NCBI RefSeq assembly: GCF_000173355.1
Contig: NZ_ABXA01000044.1
Location: forward strand, 57,569-121,568
Direction of reading: 5' to 3'
Origin: Anaerococcus hydrogenalis DSM 7454
GTDB lineage: Bacteria > Bacillota > Clostridia > Tissierellales > Peptoniphilaceae
Length of the DNA stretch: 64,000 nt
Part shown: positions 36,632 to 46,942 of the stretch, piece after piece
Layout of the letters: the number at the start of each line of letters is the position of its first letter
How positions within the stretch are numbered: position 1 is the first letter of the stretch
The notes under the pieces: generated by a model
Seen by the model: only the letters and a program-made list of their open reading frames with translations
What the model was told of the DNA's origin: nothing
Database searches by the model: none
Translations under genes and position numbers: made by a program

Positions 36632-37540
36632 ATGTCAGAAATAGACTTAGAATATATAAGAGCTATATTGAAATATGGATCTATAACTTCCGCTTCAAAA
36701 AAAATTTATATTTCCCAATCAGCCTTAAGCCAACACATTATAAGGATTGAAAAAAAATTGGGAGTTAAGATATTTAACAGGGATTTTAAACCTATGAAGC
36801 TTACTGAAGCAGGTCTTATATATAAAAAGTCTCTTGAAGATATAGAAAAATTAAAAGAAAATACTCTTTTAAAAATAGAAGAAATAAATAAGTTGAAAAT
36901 AGGAGAACTTTCAATAGGTTCTACTGATTATCAAACTTATTTTTTCCTATCTAAAATTTTAAATGAGTTTAATAAGGATTATCCAGGTATAAAAATCAAA
37001 CTTGTTGAAGCTAAAACAGATCAACTTAATCGTTTTGCAAGAAATGGAATTTGTGATTTTGCAATTACCTATGAAACAGATAAATATGATGATTTAGAAA
37101 GTATAAACCTTTATAGGGAAAATGTATATTTGGCCATGTCGACCAAAAATCCTTTAAAGAAAGATTTGAAGGGAAAAGGACAAATTAAATGGGTAGAGTC
37201 AAAAAAACTTTTAGGTCAAAATATTATAAGAATGAAGAAGGGACAAAATTTAGTATTACAATATCAAGAACTTGATAAATTTACAGAAAACTCTTTAAAA
37301 ACAGTACTTGAAACTGACTCTATATTTATAGCTCAAAAATGTGTAAGGGAAAATTTTGGACTTGCAATTCTTCCTGAATCAATGTTAAAGGAAGAAAGGG
37401 ATGATTTAATATATTTTAAATTAAAAGAAGGTTTATCATCAAGAACTACCATGATAAATTATTGTAAATATCACAAATTAAAAAGAATAGCAAATATTTT
37501 TATTGATAGATTAAAAGAATATGCTAAAGAAGAATTTTAA
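36632..37540 (+). CDS. LysR-family transcriptional regulator
   Basis: The 302-residue regulator has an N-terminal winged helix (GSITSASKKIYISQSALSQH) and a C-terminal LysR substrate-binding domain from about residue 90. It lies inside the operon, nine bases after the racemase gene. It therefore probably controls the locus in response to aspartate or a product such as fumarate. A palindrome upstream of aspA (33019-33034) is a possible target. The inducer is inferred from context only. Confidence 0.9.
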   Translation: MSEIDLEYIRAILKYGSITSASKKIYISQSALSQHIIRIEKKLGVKIFNRDFKPMKLTEAGLIYKKSLEDIEKLKENTLLKIEEINKLKIGELSIGSTDYQTYFFLSKILNEFNKDYPGIKIKLVEAKTDQLNRFARNGICDFAITYETDKYDDLESINLYRENVYLAMSTKNPLKKDLKGKGQIKWVESKKLLGQNIIRMKKGQNLVLQYQELDKFTENSLKTVLETDSIFIAQKCVRENFGLAILPESMLKEERDDLIYFKLKEGLSSRTTMINYCKYHKLKRIANIFIDRLKEYAKEEF

Positions 37541-37552
37541 AAGAGGTAAAAA

Positions 37553-38912
37553 ATGAAATTTAGACAAGAAGAAGATTCTCTAGGAATCGTTAATGTTCCA
37601 GCTGATCATTTTTGGGGAGCTCAAACTGAAAGATCTTTAGAAAATTTTCCTCAAGAAGTTGAAAAAATGCCACATTCCCAAATTATGGCCATAGCTAGTA
37701 TAAAAAGATGTGCTGCTATTGTAAATAATAGAGAAGAAAAATTAGATGATAAGAAAAAAGATTTGATTGTAGATGCGTGCGATAGGATTTTAAAAGGGGA
37801 ATTTGACGAAGAATTTCCACTAACAGTTTGGCAAACAGGTTCTGGTACCCAAACCAATATGAATGTCAATGAAGTTATAAGCCATATTGCAAATGAAAAT
37901 GAAAAAATCATCCATCCAAACGACCATGTAAATATGAGCCAATCTTCAAATGATGTTTTTCCAACTGCAATGCATCTTTCAACTTACAAGAATTTATCAG
38001 ATAAATTATTGAAGGAATTGCCAAAAACAATTGAGGCGATTAAAAAATTGGAAGAGGATAATAAAGATATTATTAAAACTGGAAGAACCCACCTTCAAGA
38101 TGCAACACCAGTAAAACTTTCTCAAGAAATTTCTGCATGGAGAACTTGCCTTGAAAGAGATTTGAAAGTTTTAGAAGAAGTAAAAGAAGAGCTAACCTAC
38201 CTTGCTATAGGTGGTACTGCTGTTGGAACAGGAATAAATGCCGAAAAAGAATTTGGTGATGAAATGGCAAAAGAGCTTTCAGAGTTATATGAATTTGAAT
38301 TTAAATCTGATGAAAATAAATTTTACCAATTATCATCAAAATCAGCCCTAGTAAATGTTCATGGAACAATAAAGGCTCTTGCAACTGATCTTTATAAGAT
38401 TGCAAATGATATAAGATTTTTATCTTGTGGACCAAGATGTGGAATAAGTGAGCTAACAATTCCAGCTAACGAACCAGGTTCTTCAATAATGCCAGGAAAG
38501 GTAAACCCAACCCAAGTTGAATCAATAACTATGATTTGTATAAAAATAATGGCAAATGATTTTGCTATATCAATGGCAAATACTCAAGGTCAATTACAAC
38601 TAAATGCCTACATGCCTTTAATAATTCATTCAATGGATAATTCAATTACCCTTTTATCTAAGTCATTAAAATGTTTTAGGGAAAAATTATTAGAAGGCCT
38701 TGTAGCTAATGAAAAAAATATTGAAAAAAAATCTAGAAAATTCACTTATGCTTGTGACAAGTCTTTCACCACATATTGGCTATGATAAGGCAAGCAAGAT
38801 TGCAAAATATGCCTTTAATAATAATCTAACATTAAAAGAAGCAAGCCACGAACTTGGTTACTTAAAAGATAGCGAATTTGACGAATTAGTAAAACCAGAA
38901 AAAATGGTATAA
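37553..38912 (+). CDS. fumC: Class II fumarase, frameshifted near its end
   Basis: The enzyme hydrates fumarate to L-malate. Fumarase features are [46 protein letters not shown], and [13 protein letters not shown]. The frame breaks in the A8 run at 38724-38731. With seven A it continues [20 protein letters not shown] to the normal end at 38912, giving about 452 residues. It follows the LysR gene by 12 bases and precedes malic enzyme by 10, in line with a fumarate-to-pyruvate route. Confidence 0.9.
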
Positions 38913-38922
38913 GGAGAGAAAA

Positions 38923-40098
38923 ATGGAAAATGTAAAAGAAAAAGCACTTGAATTACACAAAGAAATACAAGGAAAAATTTCAACAGAATTAAAAGCAAAA
39001 TTAGAAAACAAAGACGACTTATCTTTAGTTTACTCACCAGGAGTAGCTGAACCTTGTAAAAAAATCCACGAAAACGAGGATGACGCTTATATTTATACTG
39101 GAAAAGCAAATACAATAGCAGTAATTTCTGACGGAACAGCTGTATTGGGACTTGGAGATATTGGTCCAAAGGCTGCACTTCCTGTAATGGAAGGTAAGGC
39201 TTGCTTGTTTAAAAAATTTGGTGGACTTAATGCAGTTCCACTTGTAATTGATACAACAGATACTGAAGAAATTATAAAATTTGTAAAACAAGTTGCACCA
39301 ACTTTTGGTGGAGTAAACCTTGAAGATATTTCTTCACCTAGATGTATAGAAATAGAAACAAGATTAAAAGAAGAATTAGATATTCCAGTTTTCCACGATG
39401 ACCAACATGGTACAGCTATAGTTACAATTGCAGCTTTAATAAATTCCTTAAAATTAGTAAATAAAAAACCTGAAGAATGTAATGTAGTTATATCAGGAGT
39501 AGGAGCTGCAGGTTCATCAATTGTAAGGATGTTAAATGATTTTGGAATCAACGATATTTACGCTTTCAATTCAAGAGGAATCTTAAAAGAAGGAGAAGAA
39601 TATTCAAAAGATTTATATAACAAACTTGCAAAAGAAACAAATAAAGAAAATAAAGATCTCACATTGGAAGAAGCTATGGCAGATGCTGATATTTTTGTAG
39701 GAGTTTCTGTGCCAAATAAGGTAAGCAAGGAAATGGTAAAATCAATGAGACGTGATCCAATAGTTTTGGCTATGGCAAATCCAGATCCAGAAATTACCTA
39801 TGAAGATGCAAAAGAAGCTGGAGCAAAAGTTGTTGGAACTGGAAGAAGTGATTATCCAAACCAAGTAAATAACGTTTTAGCTTTCCCAGGACTTTTTAAA
39901 GGTGCCCTATCAGTTCATGCAACAAAAATTACAGAAAAAATGAAAGTTGCAGCTGCTGAAGCTATAGCAAGTTTAATTCCAGACGAAAAAATTTCAGAAG
40001 ATTATGTTATCCCATCAGCGTTTGATTTGGGAGTTGCAGATGTTGTAGCAGAAGCTGTTGCAAAATGTGCAAGAGAAGAAGGAATTTCTCAAAAATAA
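38923..40098 (+). CDS. Malic enzyme (malate to pyruvate), short NAD type
   Basis: The 391-residue enzyme oxidatively decarboxylates malate to pyruvate with release of CO2. Conserved parts are VYSPGVAEPCKKI, the ISDGTAVLGLGDIGP loop, the metal/substrate region PVFHDDQHGTAI, and the nucleotide-binding turn VISGVGAAGSSI. NAD rather than NADP use is typical of this short bacterial form but is not proved by the sequence. AAGGAG precedes the ATG. A terminator follows at 40112-40145, closing the aspA-to-malic-enzyme unit. Confidence 0.92.
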   Translation: MENVKEKALELHKEIQGKISTELKAKLENKDDLSLVYSPGVAEPCKKIHENEDDAYIYTGKANTIAVISDGTAVLGLGDIGPKAALPVMEGKACLFKKFGGLNAVPLVIDTTDTEEIIKFVKQVAPTFGGVNLEDISSPRCIEIETRLKEELDIPVFHDDQHGTAIVTIAALINSLKLVNKKPEECNVVISGVGAAGSSIVRMLNDFGINDIYAFNSRGILKEGEEYSKDLYNKLAKETNKENKDLTLEEAMADADIFVGVSVPNKVSKEMVKSMRRDPIVLAMANPDPEITYEDAKEAGAKVVGTGRSDYPNQVNNVLAFPGLFKGALSVHATKITEKMKVAAAEAIASLIPDEKISEDYVIPSAFDLGVADVVAEAVAKCAREEGISQK

Positions 40099-40111
40099 TA
40101 ATTTTTTATCT

Positions 40112-40145
40112 AACCACTGACTTTTTATAAGTTGGTGGTTTTTTA
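40112..40145 (+). terminator. Terminator after the malic enzyme gene
   Basis: AACCAC..ACTT pairs with AAGT..GTGGTT, followed by a T6 run. Confidence 0.83.
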
Positions 40146-40283
40146 TTTTTATAAAAATTCAGCAAGTATAAATAAAAAGATAAAAAATAACAAATTAATT
40201 TTTTGTTTTAATTGTTTGACGTATAGATTGGTTTTATTATATAATAGTTTAAAATGATAAAAAAATTAGTGGAGGAATAAAAA

Positions 40284-41726
40284 ATGGAAAAAAAGAAAGT
40301 TAAACCGACGACATTCCAGGCGATATCGCCCTTGGTTATTATGATTGTGCTTCTTACAATTGGAGTAGGATTTTTAAAATTAAGGGCAGAGCCAATAATA
40401 TTAATTTGTGCTAGTATTGCAAGTATAATAGCAATAAAATTGGGCAACACCTGGGAAGAATTACAAAAGGGAATTATAGAAAAAATCGCATCAGCCCTTC
40501 CTGCTACTTTAATTTTGTGGTCAGTAGGACTTTTGATAGGGGCTTGGATGTTTTCAGGTACTGTTCCTATGATTATTTATTATGGTGTTCAAATTATTAA
40601 CCCAAGATTTTTATATGTAAGTGCCTTTTTAATAACTGCAGTTTTATCTACAGTTACAGGAACATCATGGGGATCTGCAGGAACAATTGGTGTTGCTATT
40701 ATGGGAATTTCACAAGGACTTGGTATGAACTTAGCCGTAACTGCAGGGGCAGTTGTAGCAGGATCTTACTTTGGAGATAAATTATCACCATTTTCAGATA
40801 CAACAAACCTAGCTCCTCTTGCAGCAGGATCACAATTGTATGATCACATCAAACACATGCTTTATACAACTGTTCCTGCAGCTATTGTTTCGATAATAGT
40901 ATATTTAATTGTTGGTATTTCTTCAAAATCAACAGGAGCAAGCACTGAATCTGTAAAAATTATTCAAAGCCAACTTTCTGGAATTTATAATTGGAATATA
41001 ATTTTACTACTACCTGTTTTATTTATGTTAATCGGATCAGTATTAAAATTTCCAACCCTACCAACCATGATTGTAAACTCCTTGGTATCAGTTGTAATCG
41101 GAATTTTTGTTCAAGGATTTAGCTTAAAAGATGGATTTATTTCTATGATTAATGGATTTAATGTAGAGATGACAGGATTTGATGGAAAAATTATTGATGA
41201 TATCTTAACTCTAATAAACAGAGGTGGGGCAGTTTCCATGACTACAACAACAGTTTTGGTATTTTGTTCTATGGGATTTGCTGGAGTTATGTCAACATCT
41301 GGTATGCTTGATGTTGTTTTGGATGCAATTTTGACAAGGGTAAAGACAACTTTTGGAGTAATATTATCAACAATAGCTTCATGTTTTACAGTTGCCTTTG
41401 TAACAGGAAATTCTTACCTTTCAATTTTAATTCCTGGAGAATTATTCAGAAAAGTTTATCTTGAAAGAAATCTTCATCCTAAAAACTTATCAAGGACTCT
41501 TGAAGATTCTGGAACAGTATTAGTTCCATTGATTCCTTGGTCTGCAGCTGGTGCCTACATGGCAGCAACTCTTGGTGTAGATACTTTGACCTATCTACCT
41601 TGGGCAGTTTTAAATTATATGGGAATAGTATTTGCCATAATTTTGGCCTTTACAGGAATTGGAATTACTAAAATAAATGAAAAAGAAAAAGAAGAATTTT
41701 TAATAGCAGAAGGTGAAAAAGTATGA
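40284..41726 (+). CDS. NhaC-family transporter, second copy
   Basis: The 480-residue membrane protein has about 11-12 hydrophobic segments and the NhaC signatures TGTSWGSAGTIGVAIMG, GSYFGDKLSPFSDTTNL, and FVTGNSYLSILIPGELF. It is related to the transporter at 9444 but clearly diverged from it. Its stop codon overlaps the start of the isoaspartyl dipeptidase gene by four bases. The likely cargo is therefore aspartate-related, either amino acid or dipeptide, exchanged for Na+ or H+. A plain ion antiporter is the alternative. GGAGG lies upstream of the ATG. No T-box or other leader element is visible. Confidence 0.85.
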   Translation: MEKKKVKPTTFQAISPLVIMIVLLTIGVGFLKLRAEPIILICASIASIIAIKLGNTWEELQKGIIEKIASALPATLILWSVGLLIGAWMFSGTVPMIIYYGVQIINPRFLYVSAFLITAVLSTVTGTSWGSAGTIGVAIMGISQGLGMNLAVTAGAVVAGSYFGDKLSPFSDTTNLAPLAAGSQLYDHIKHMLYTTVPAAIVSIIVYLIVGISSKSTGASTESVKIIQSQLSGIYNWNIILLLPVLFMLIGSVLKFPTLPTMIVNSLVSVVIGIFVQGFSLKDGFISMINGFNVEMTGFDGKIIDDILTLINRGGAVSMTTTTVLVFCSMGFAGVMSTSGMLDVVLDAILTRVKTTFGVILSTIASCFTVAFVTGNSYLSILIPGELFRKVYLERNLHPKNLSRTLEDSGTVLVPLIPWSAAGAYMAATLGVDTLTYLPWAVLNYMGIVFAIILAFTGIGITKINEKEKEEFLIAEGEKV

Positions 41727-42850
41727 TTTTAATTAAAAATGTAAAAATCCTTGGTAATAATGAATTGAAAAATATTTTGATAGCCAATGAAAAAATAGAA
41801 AAAATATTTGAAGGAGATTGTGATTATCCTTTTGATGAAATATATGATGGAGGAGGGAAAACTCTTATACCTGGATTAATTGACCAACACATCCACATAA
41901 CCGGTGGTGGTGGAGAAGGTGGATTTGAAACAAGGGTACCAGAGATTACCCTTTCAAAATTAATTGAGGCAGGAATAACAACTGTAGTTGGACTTTTGGG
42001 AACAGATTCTGAAACAAGAAGCGTAGAAAATCTTGTGGCAAAATCATTGGCCCTAACAAATGAAGGAATAAAAACATATTCTTTAACAGGATCTTACGCT
42101 TATCCATCACCAACTATTACTGGATCTATAAAAAAAGATATAATTTTTGTAAATCAACTTATAGGAGTAAAAATTGCAGCAAATGATCACAGGGACTCTT
42201 GCCTTGATTATAAAGAGCTACAAAGAATTGGGGCAGAAGCAAGGGTTGCTGGAATGATTTCTGGTAAAAGTGGCCATGTAACAATTCATATGGGAAGTGG
42301 AAAATTTTATTTTAATCAAATTAATGATGCCCTAAAATATTCAAATCTACCTATTACAGTATTTAGGCCAACCCATGTAAATAGGGATAAAAAACTCTAT
42401 GCTGAGGCCTTAGAATTTGCTCAAAATGGTGGCTATATAGATTTAACTTCAGGAATAAATAAAGATTTCCCAGATAGCTTGGCTTATAAAATGGCAAAGG
42501 AAAAAAATGTTTTAGATAAAATTACCTTTTCATCAGATGGATTTGGTTCATGGTCAAATTATGATGATGAAGGAAATCTAATAGAAATTGGATACTCACC
42601 AGTTGATACTGGAATAAAGGCAATTAAAGAAATTGTAGCTGATGGAGAAAATTTAGAAGATGCAATCAAGCCTTTTACATCTAACGTTGCGAAAGTATTA
42701 AAGCTTGACAAGGAAGTTGGATTTATTAAAGAAGGCTATATAGCAAACTTACTTTTACTGGATAAAAATTTAGATATTGACGGGGTAATTTCTGAAGGTA
42801 AGTTTATGAAAAAAGATAAAAAAATCCTAAAAAAAGGATCATACGAATAA
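41723..42850 (+). CDS. iadA: Isoaspartyl dipeptidase (beta-aspartyl peptidase)
   Basis: The 375-residue amidohydrolase shows metal ligands in LIDQHIHITGGGGEGG and in FRPTHVNRD, and the catalytic Asp probably in TFSSDGFGSW. GVKIAANDH holds the lysine expected to be carboxylated between the metals. It cleaves beta-linked (iso)aspartyl dipeptides formed by protein ageing, which releases aspartate. It is translationally coupled to the NhaC-family transporter and lies downstream of the aspartate-to-pyruvate genes. Confidence 0.92.
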   Translation: MILIKNVKILGNNELKNILIANEKIEKIFEGDCDYPFDEIYDGGGKTLIPGLIDQHIHITGGGGEGGFETRVPEITLSKLIEAGITTVVGLLGTDSETRSVENLVAKSLALTNEGIKTYSLTGSYAYPSPTITGSIKKDIIFVNQLIGVKIAANDHRDSCLDYKELQRIGAEARVAGMISGKSGHVTIHMGSGKFYFNQINDALKYSNLPITVFRPTHVNRDKKLYAEALEFAQNGGYIDLTSGINKDFPDSLAYKMAKEKNVLDKITFSSDGFGSWSNYDDEGNLIEIGYSPVDTGIKAIKEIVADGENLEDAIKPFTSNVAKVLKLDKEVGFIKEGYIANLLLLDKNLDIDGVISEGKFMKKDKKILKKGSYE

Positions 42851-42883
42851 AAAAAAGCAGAAATAAATTTTCTGCTTTTTTTA
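42851..42883. terminator. Bidirectional terminator between iadA and msrB
   Basis: AAAGCAGAAA pairs with TTTCTGCTTT around TAAAT. It is flanked by A-rich sequence on the left and T-rich sequence on the right. Confidence 0.88.
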
Positions 42884-42887
42884 ATAT

Positions 42888-43322
42888 TTATTCAAATAAA
42901 TAAAGATATTCTTCGTATCCTTCTTCTTTTAATTTCTTTTTTGGGATAAATTTTAAACTTGCACCGTTTATGCAATACCTTAATCCTCCCATTTCTTTAG
43001 GTCCATCATTAAAAACGTGGCCTAGGTGTGAGTTTGCTTTTTTGGATTTTACTTCAGTTCTTACCATGCCGTGAGATAAATCTTCATTTTCTTTTATATT
43101 ATCTTCTAGTGGCTTTGAAAAAGAAGGCCAGCCGCAACCAGAATCAAACTTATCTAAAGATGAAAATAAAACTTCTCCACTTACAATATCTACATATATA
43201 CCATCCTTATAAAAATCATCATAAACACTAGAAAAAGGTTTTTCTGTACAAGCATTTTGTGTAACCTCATAAGATAGTCTAGATAGCTTATTTATTTTAT
43301 CTTGCTTTAATTTTTCATCCAT
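42888..43322 (-). CDS. msrB: Peptide-methionine (R)-S-oxide reductase
   Basis: The 144-residue repair enzyme reduces R-methionine sulfoxide in proteins. The family core [12 protein letters not shown], the [10 protein letters not shown] loop and the catalytic Cys in [12 protein letters not shown] are all present. The CxxC zinc pairs found in some MsrB forms are missing. The start at 43322 has AAGGAGG upstream. It is a single gene, without a linked msrA. Confidence 0.95.
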   Translation of the reverse strand: MDEKLKQDKINKLSRLSYEVTQNACTEKPFSSVYDDFYKDGIYVDIVSGEVLFSSLDKFDSGCGWPSFSKPLEDNIKENEDLSHGMVRTEVKSKKANSHLGHVFNDGPKEMGGLRYCINGASLKFIPKKKLKEEGYEEYLYLFE

Positions 43323-43443
43323 AACATCCTCCTTACAAACATTTTACTAATTTATAATAAATTAAGCAATCTTTTTTACTTTCAAAAATAAATAAAAAAT
43401 GATACAATATTTTAAATAATAATGAAAAATAAAGGGGAAAATT

Positions 43444-44682
43444 ATGGGAAAAAATATTATAGCAGACCATGCAAAATGGCCTAGACTTGAAGATGAAATT
43501 TTCAAGATTAGCGGCGAGTGTAAGAAGGCAATAGAAAAAAAAGGTAGGGATAAGGTAATTAACTCTACCCTTGGAACCTTAATTGATGATGATGGAAATA
43601 TTATTGCCTTTGATAGTGTTTATGATACCTTAAAAAATATGGATAAAAAAGACATAGCAAGCTATGGGGCCATAGAGGGCGATAAAGATTTTCTAAGTTT
43701 ATTAATTGATAAATGTTTTGGTCCTTATAGGCCTGATGGATATATTAGATCTATTGCAACAGCTGGTGGAAGTGGGGCGGTAAGACATACTTTTTGGTCA
43801 CTTTTGGATGAGGGAGATTATGTTATTTGTCCAAATTGGTATTGGCCAGCTTACCAAACCATGTGCGAGGAGTATAATAGAGAATTTTTAAATTATGAAT
43901 TTTTGGATAAAAATTATGAATTTAATTTACAAGAATTTACAAAAGCCTTGGATTATGCTTTGGAAAAAAGGGATAGGGTTTTGTGTGTGTTTAATTCACC
44001 AGCAAATAATCCTACCGGTTTTACAATTAGTGATTCTATGTGGGATAAAATTTTAAAAATTATAGACCAAAGGGCAGTTGAGGGTAAATTTATTAGTATT
44101 TTGTTGGATGTTGCCTATATTGAATTTGCAGGTGATGGAAGTCAAAAGAAATTTTTCCAAAAGTTTGGGTCATTAAAGGAAAATATAATTACATGTATTG
44201 CTTATTCTATGAGTAAATCTTATACTGCCTATGGTTTAAGGTCGGGTGCTTGTATAATTGTTTCTTCAAATGAAGAAATTGCAGATAGCCTTTTTGACTC
44301 AATGAAACATTCTAACAGGGCAATTTGGTCAAATATTACCCATGCAGGGATGAATATATTGGTTGATATTGAAAAAGATGAGAAAAAGAAAAAATCTTAT
44401 GCTGATGAGCTTGAATTTTATAGGATTATGCTTGAAAAAAGGGCAAGGGCCTTTGTGGAAAATGCAAAGAAAGTTGGCCTTGTTAGCCTTCCATATTTTG
44501 GTGGATTTTTCATTTCTGTTCCATGTAAAAATTCAAAGAAAGTTTCTGAAAAATTAAAAGAAAAAGATATGTATATAGTTGCAAACAAAGAAGGACTAAG
44601 GTTTGCTCTTTGTGCAGTAAGTGAAGAAAAATGTAAAATTTCCCCAAGACTTATAAAAGAAGCTATTGATGAAATAAATTAA
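43444..44682 (+). CDS. Class I/II aminotransferase
   Basis: The 412-residue PLP enzyme has fold type I. NSPANNPTGFTI holds the Asn that contacts the cofactor ring. LLDVAYIEFAG carries the Asp/Tyr pair. The Schiff-base Lys is in SMSKSYTAYGLRSG, and an Arg near the end (EGLRFALCAVSE) should bind the substrate carboxylate. The N-terminal half (LGTLIDDDGNIIAFDSVYDT) resembles aromatic/aspartate aminotransferases of anaerobes. The gene stands alone, and the amino-acid preference is not readable. Confidence 0.85.
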   Translation: MGKNIIADHAKWPRLEDEIFKISGECKKAIEKKGRDKVINSTLGTLIDDDGNIIAFDSVYDTLKNMDKKDIASYGAIEGDKDFLSLLIDKCFGPYRPDGYIRSIATAGGSGAVRHTFWSLLDEGDYVICPNWYWPAYQTMCEEYNREFLNYEFLDKNYEFNLQEFTKALDYALEKRDRVLCVFNSPANNPTGFTISDSMWDKILKIIDQRAVEGKFISILLDVAYIEFAGDGSQKKFFQKFGSLKENIITCIAYSMSKSYTAYGLRSGACIIVSSNEEIADSLFDSMKHSNRAIWSNITHAGMNILVDIEKDEKKKKSYADELEFYRIMLEKRARAFVENAKKVGLVSLPYFGGFFISVPCKNSKKVSEKLKEKDMYIVANKEGLRFALCAVSEEKCKISPRLIKEAIDEIN

Positions 44683-44937
44683 AAAATAGCCCCAATTAAT
44701 TTTGGGGCTCAGAGCGTAGACAAACCCTCAAGCACGAATATCTAACTCCAAAAATTGTTGATTTCTAAATTTAAAATTCTAAAATTGCAAACTCGCTAAC
44801 GCTCGAACAGTGCGATTTTTGACGAATTTTTAAATTTGAAATTAAATCAATTTTTTTCGTATGATATTCTTAGCATGAGGATTTGTATACTTTGTCAACA
44901 GTCTGAGTCCCAATTAATTTTGGGGCTATTTTTTTAT
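44681..44937. repeat. Long imperfect palindrome, MITE-like intergenic element
   Basis: Each end carries the same stem, AGCCCC/GGGGCT on the left (44688-44709) and AGTCCC/GGGGCT on the right (44906-44927). The sequence then reads inwards as an imperfect inverted repeat: CAGAGCGTAGACAAA and GAATATC from the left match CAGACTGTTGACAAA and GAATATC read from the right. The arms meet in a GC-richer centre (CTCGCTAACGCTCGA) near 44800. The two outer hairpins with A/T tails can end transcription from both sides. Confidence 0.7.
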
Positions 44938-44945
44938 AAAAGATT

Positions 44946-46687
44946 TTACATTTTTTTAATTAATTCAAAAAGCTCGATTGCGGCAGATTTTGGTCCTTCA
45001 AATTGCATATGGTCAAGGCCTAATTGGGTTTTAATTGTTCCAACCTTAATTTCATTTTCAAATAGATTATCAAAATACTTATCTAATAATTTATCGCATT
45101 CTTCTCTTTTTTGAACAGGTCCAAATGGATTAGCAAAATATGTTTGAACAAGGCCCTTTTCTGTTGTTGTTCCTTTGGCAAGTCTTGCTCCTCTTTTGAA
45201 AACTCTTAGGGCTTCTTTTTTATTATCAAAAAGTTCTATTGAGTTGCAATTATCTAAAACTGCTGAATAATTGTCTGCATACAAGAAGAAGTCTACAGGA
45301 TAACCTAAATTAATTTCATCAAAGGTTGCAACCGGCATAATTAATCTAGAATTAATTTTATCTGGATTCATAAAAATTGACCTGTCGATTTGTTTGAAGG
45401 CATAGCCTGCATCAAGGTCATCAAGCCTTACAAAGGCACCGATTTCTGTTCCGTAAGCATAAACTTTTCCATTTTTAATCCTAAAAGATCCCATATCATC
45501 AAAGACAATGGTCATTTCCTTTATATAATCTTTAGCAAGAGACCTAAAAGCTTCTATTGATTCGCTTTTTCCAGCCCCGCTATCACCAAGAATTACAATA
45601 TTTACAGTCTTACCATTTTGCAAAACTACTGAAAGACCTGCCCCGTGAATTGGTAAATATCCTTTTTTAATATTGATAACATTATTTAAAGTTAGTACCA
45701 TTTTTTTTAAATAGCCGAAATAATCAATTTTCTCACAATAGGCAATATATCCTACATATAATTTATTTTCCTCATCATAATAAAAAGAATTCTTCTTATT
45801 TCCCTTATCCTTTGGTCCGTAAACATAAATAGCATCAGGTTTTTTATTTTCTATTTCATCTACATCTGCAAGTTCAAAAAGGTTGGATGCAGAAACTCCG
45901 TGAGTTAATAGGTCCCTGTGAAAATAAATATAAATCAAATTATCTCCTACCTTAGCAGGATAGCAGAAAAAATGTTTTGGATTAATTTTGTTTTTAAAAT
46001 AGGATTTTCATAAACTTCCTCAAAAACCCCGTCCCTTTTATTGGATTTTGTATAGGTTATGTATGGAGTTTCAATCATAACTTGGGTTATAAAACAAACA
46101 TCATTTAAAAACTCATAAGCTTTTGGATATTTTTTGTTAAAATTTCTAATCATAATAGAAGCATCAGCAGCAGCTGGAACTTGTCTATAAACCTTTGGCC
46201 ATTCTCCCAAAATGCTCATTTCAATCCTTCTATAAGCTTGAAGGATCATATTTTTTAACTTTTCATTAATTTCAACAAAATTTACAACCCCAACACCCCT
46301 AGCATCTTCCTTTTGTTCGATTATGGAATATCTTTCTAAATTTCTCCAATAATTATAAAATTCCTCAACTATTTTTAATAAGCCGTATTTTTCCTTATTC
46401 AAATTGTGGTACTTATTTATTTTTGATGAAATTTCATCGATATTCATAACAGTTAGAAGTTTTAAAATATCAGTTAGCTCTTTTGCAAGAGAATCCACTG
46501 AAGAATTTATGAAAAATTGTTCTATGTAGGCGTAGACCCTGGTTGATTCTTTTTTATGATAATTTATAAATGATTTTGTCAAATCTAAAAAAGAATCACT
46601 ATTTAAAAGTTCATTTACATCATTAAAAAATTGTTCAGACAAATTTAAAATTGCCTTGTTACCTGTAATTGAAAAATCTTTACTCAT
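44946..46687 (-). CDS. PEPCK/HPr-kinase-like P-loop protein, frameshifted as sequenced
   Basis: A protein of about 580 residues is split in two frames. The first part runs from 46687 (MSKDFSITGNKAILNLSEQF) and stops near 45947. The second continues with FFCYPAKVGDNLIYIYFHRD and holds the nucleotide-binding loop ILGDSGAGKSES and the acidic metal site VFDDMGSF. One extra base in the A6 run at 45967-45972 restores one frame. Such proteins in Clostridia are sometimes named phosphoenolpyruvate carboxykinase, but the loop also resembles HPr kinase. Neither reaction is certain. It faces the aminotransferase gene across the palindromic element. Confidence 0.7.
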
Positions 46688-46942
46688 TACTTTCCCCTTT
46701 TTTCTTTTCTATATTTATTTATAATTTTTACTAATTATATATCAGCTGGTCTATAAAAACAAGGAAAAAAAAGCTAAATAAAAACGTATTGGATTAAAAA
46801 AATATAAGCAAAGGTCCCAAGACCGATTGAAAGCAATAAATTTCTATAAATTATATCACAAATGTAAAAAAAATAGGAAAATTTCATTTTTATTTTTTAA
46901 AATGCTATAATTATTATGTATGTTAAAAAAGAAAGGATTATT

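Noticed and set aside
46688..46942. Small RNA suggested by GGTC-CCAA-GACC in the divergent intergenic region
   Set aside because: The stem is four base pairs and no promoter or terminator goes with it.
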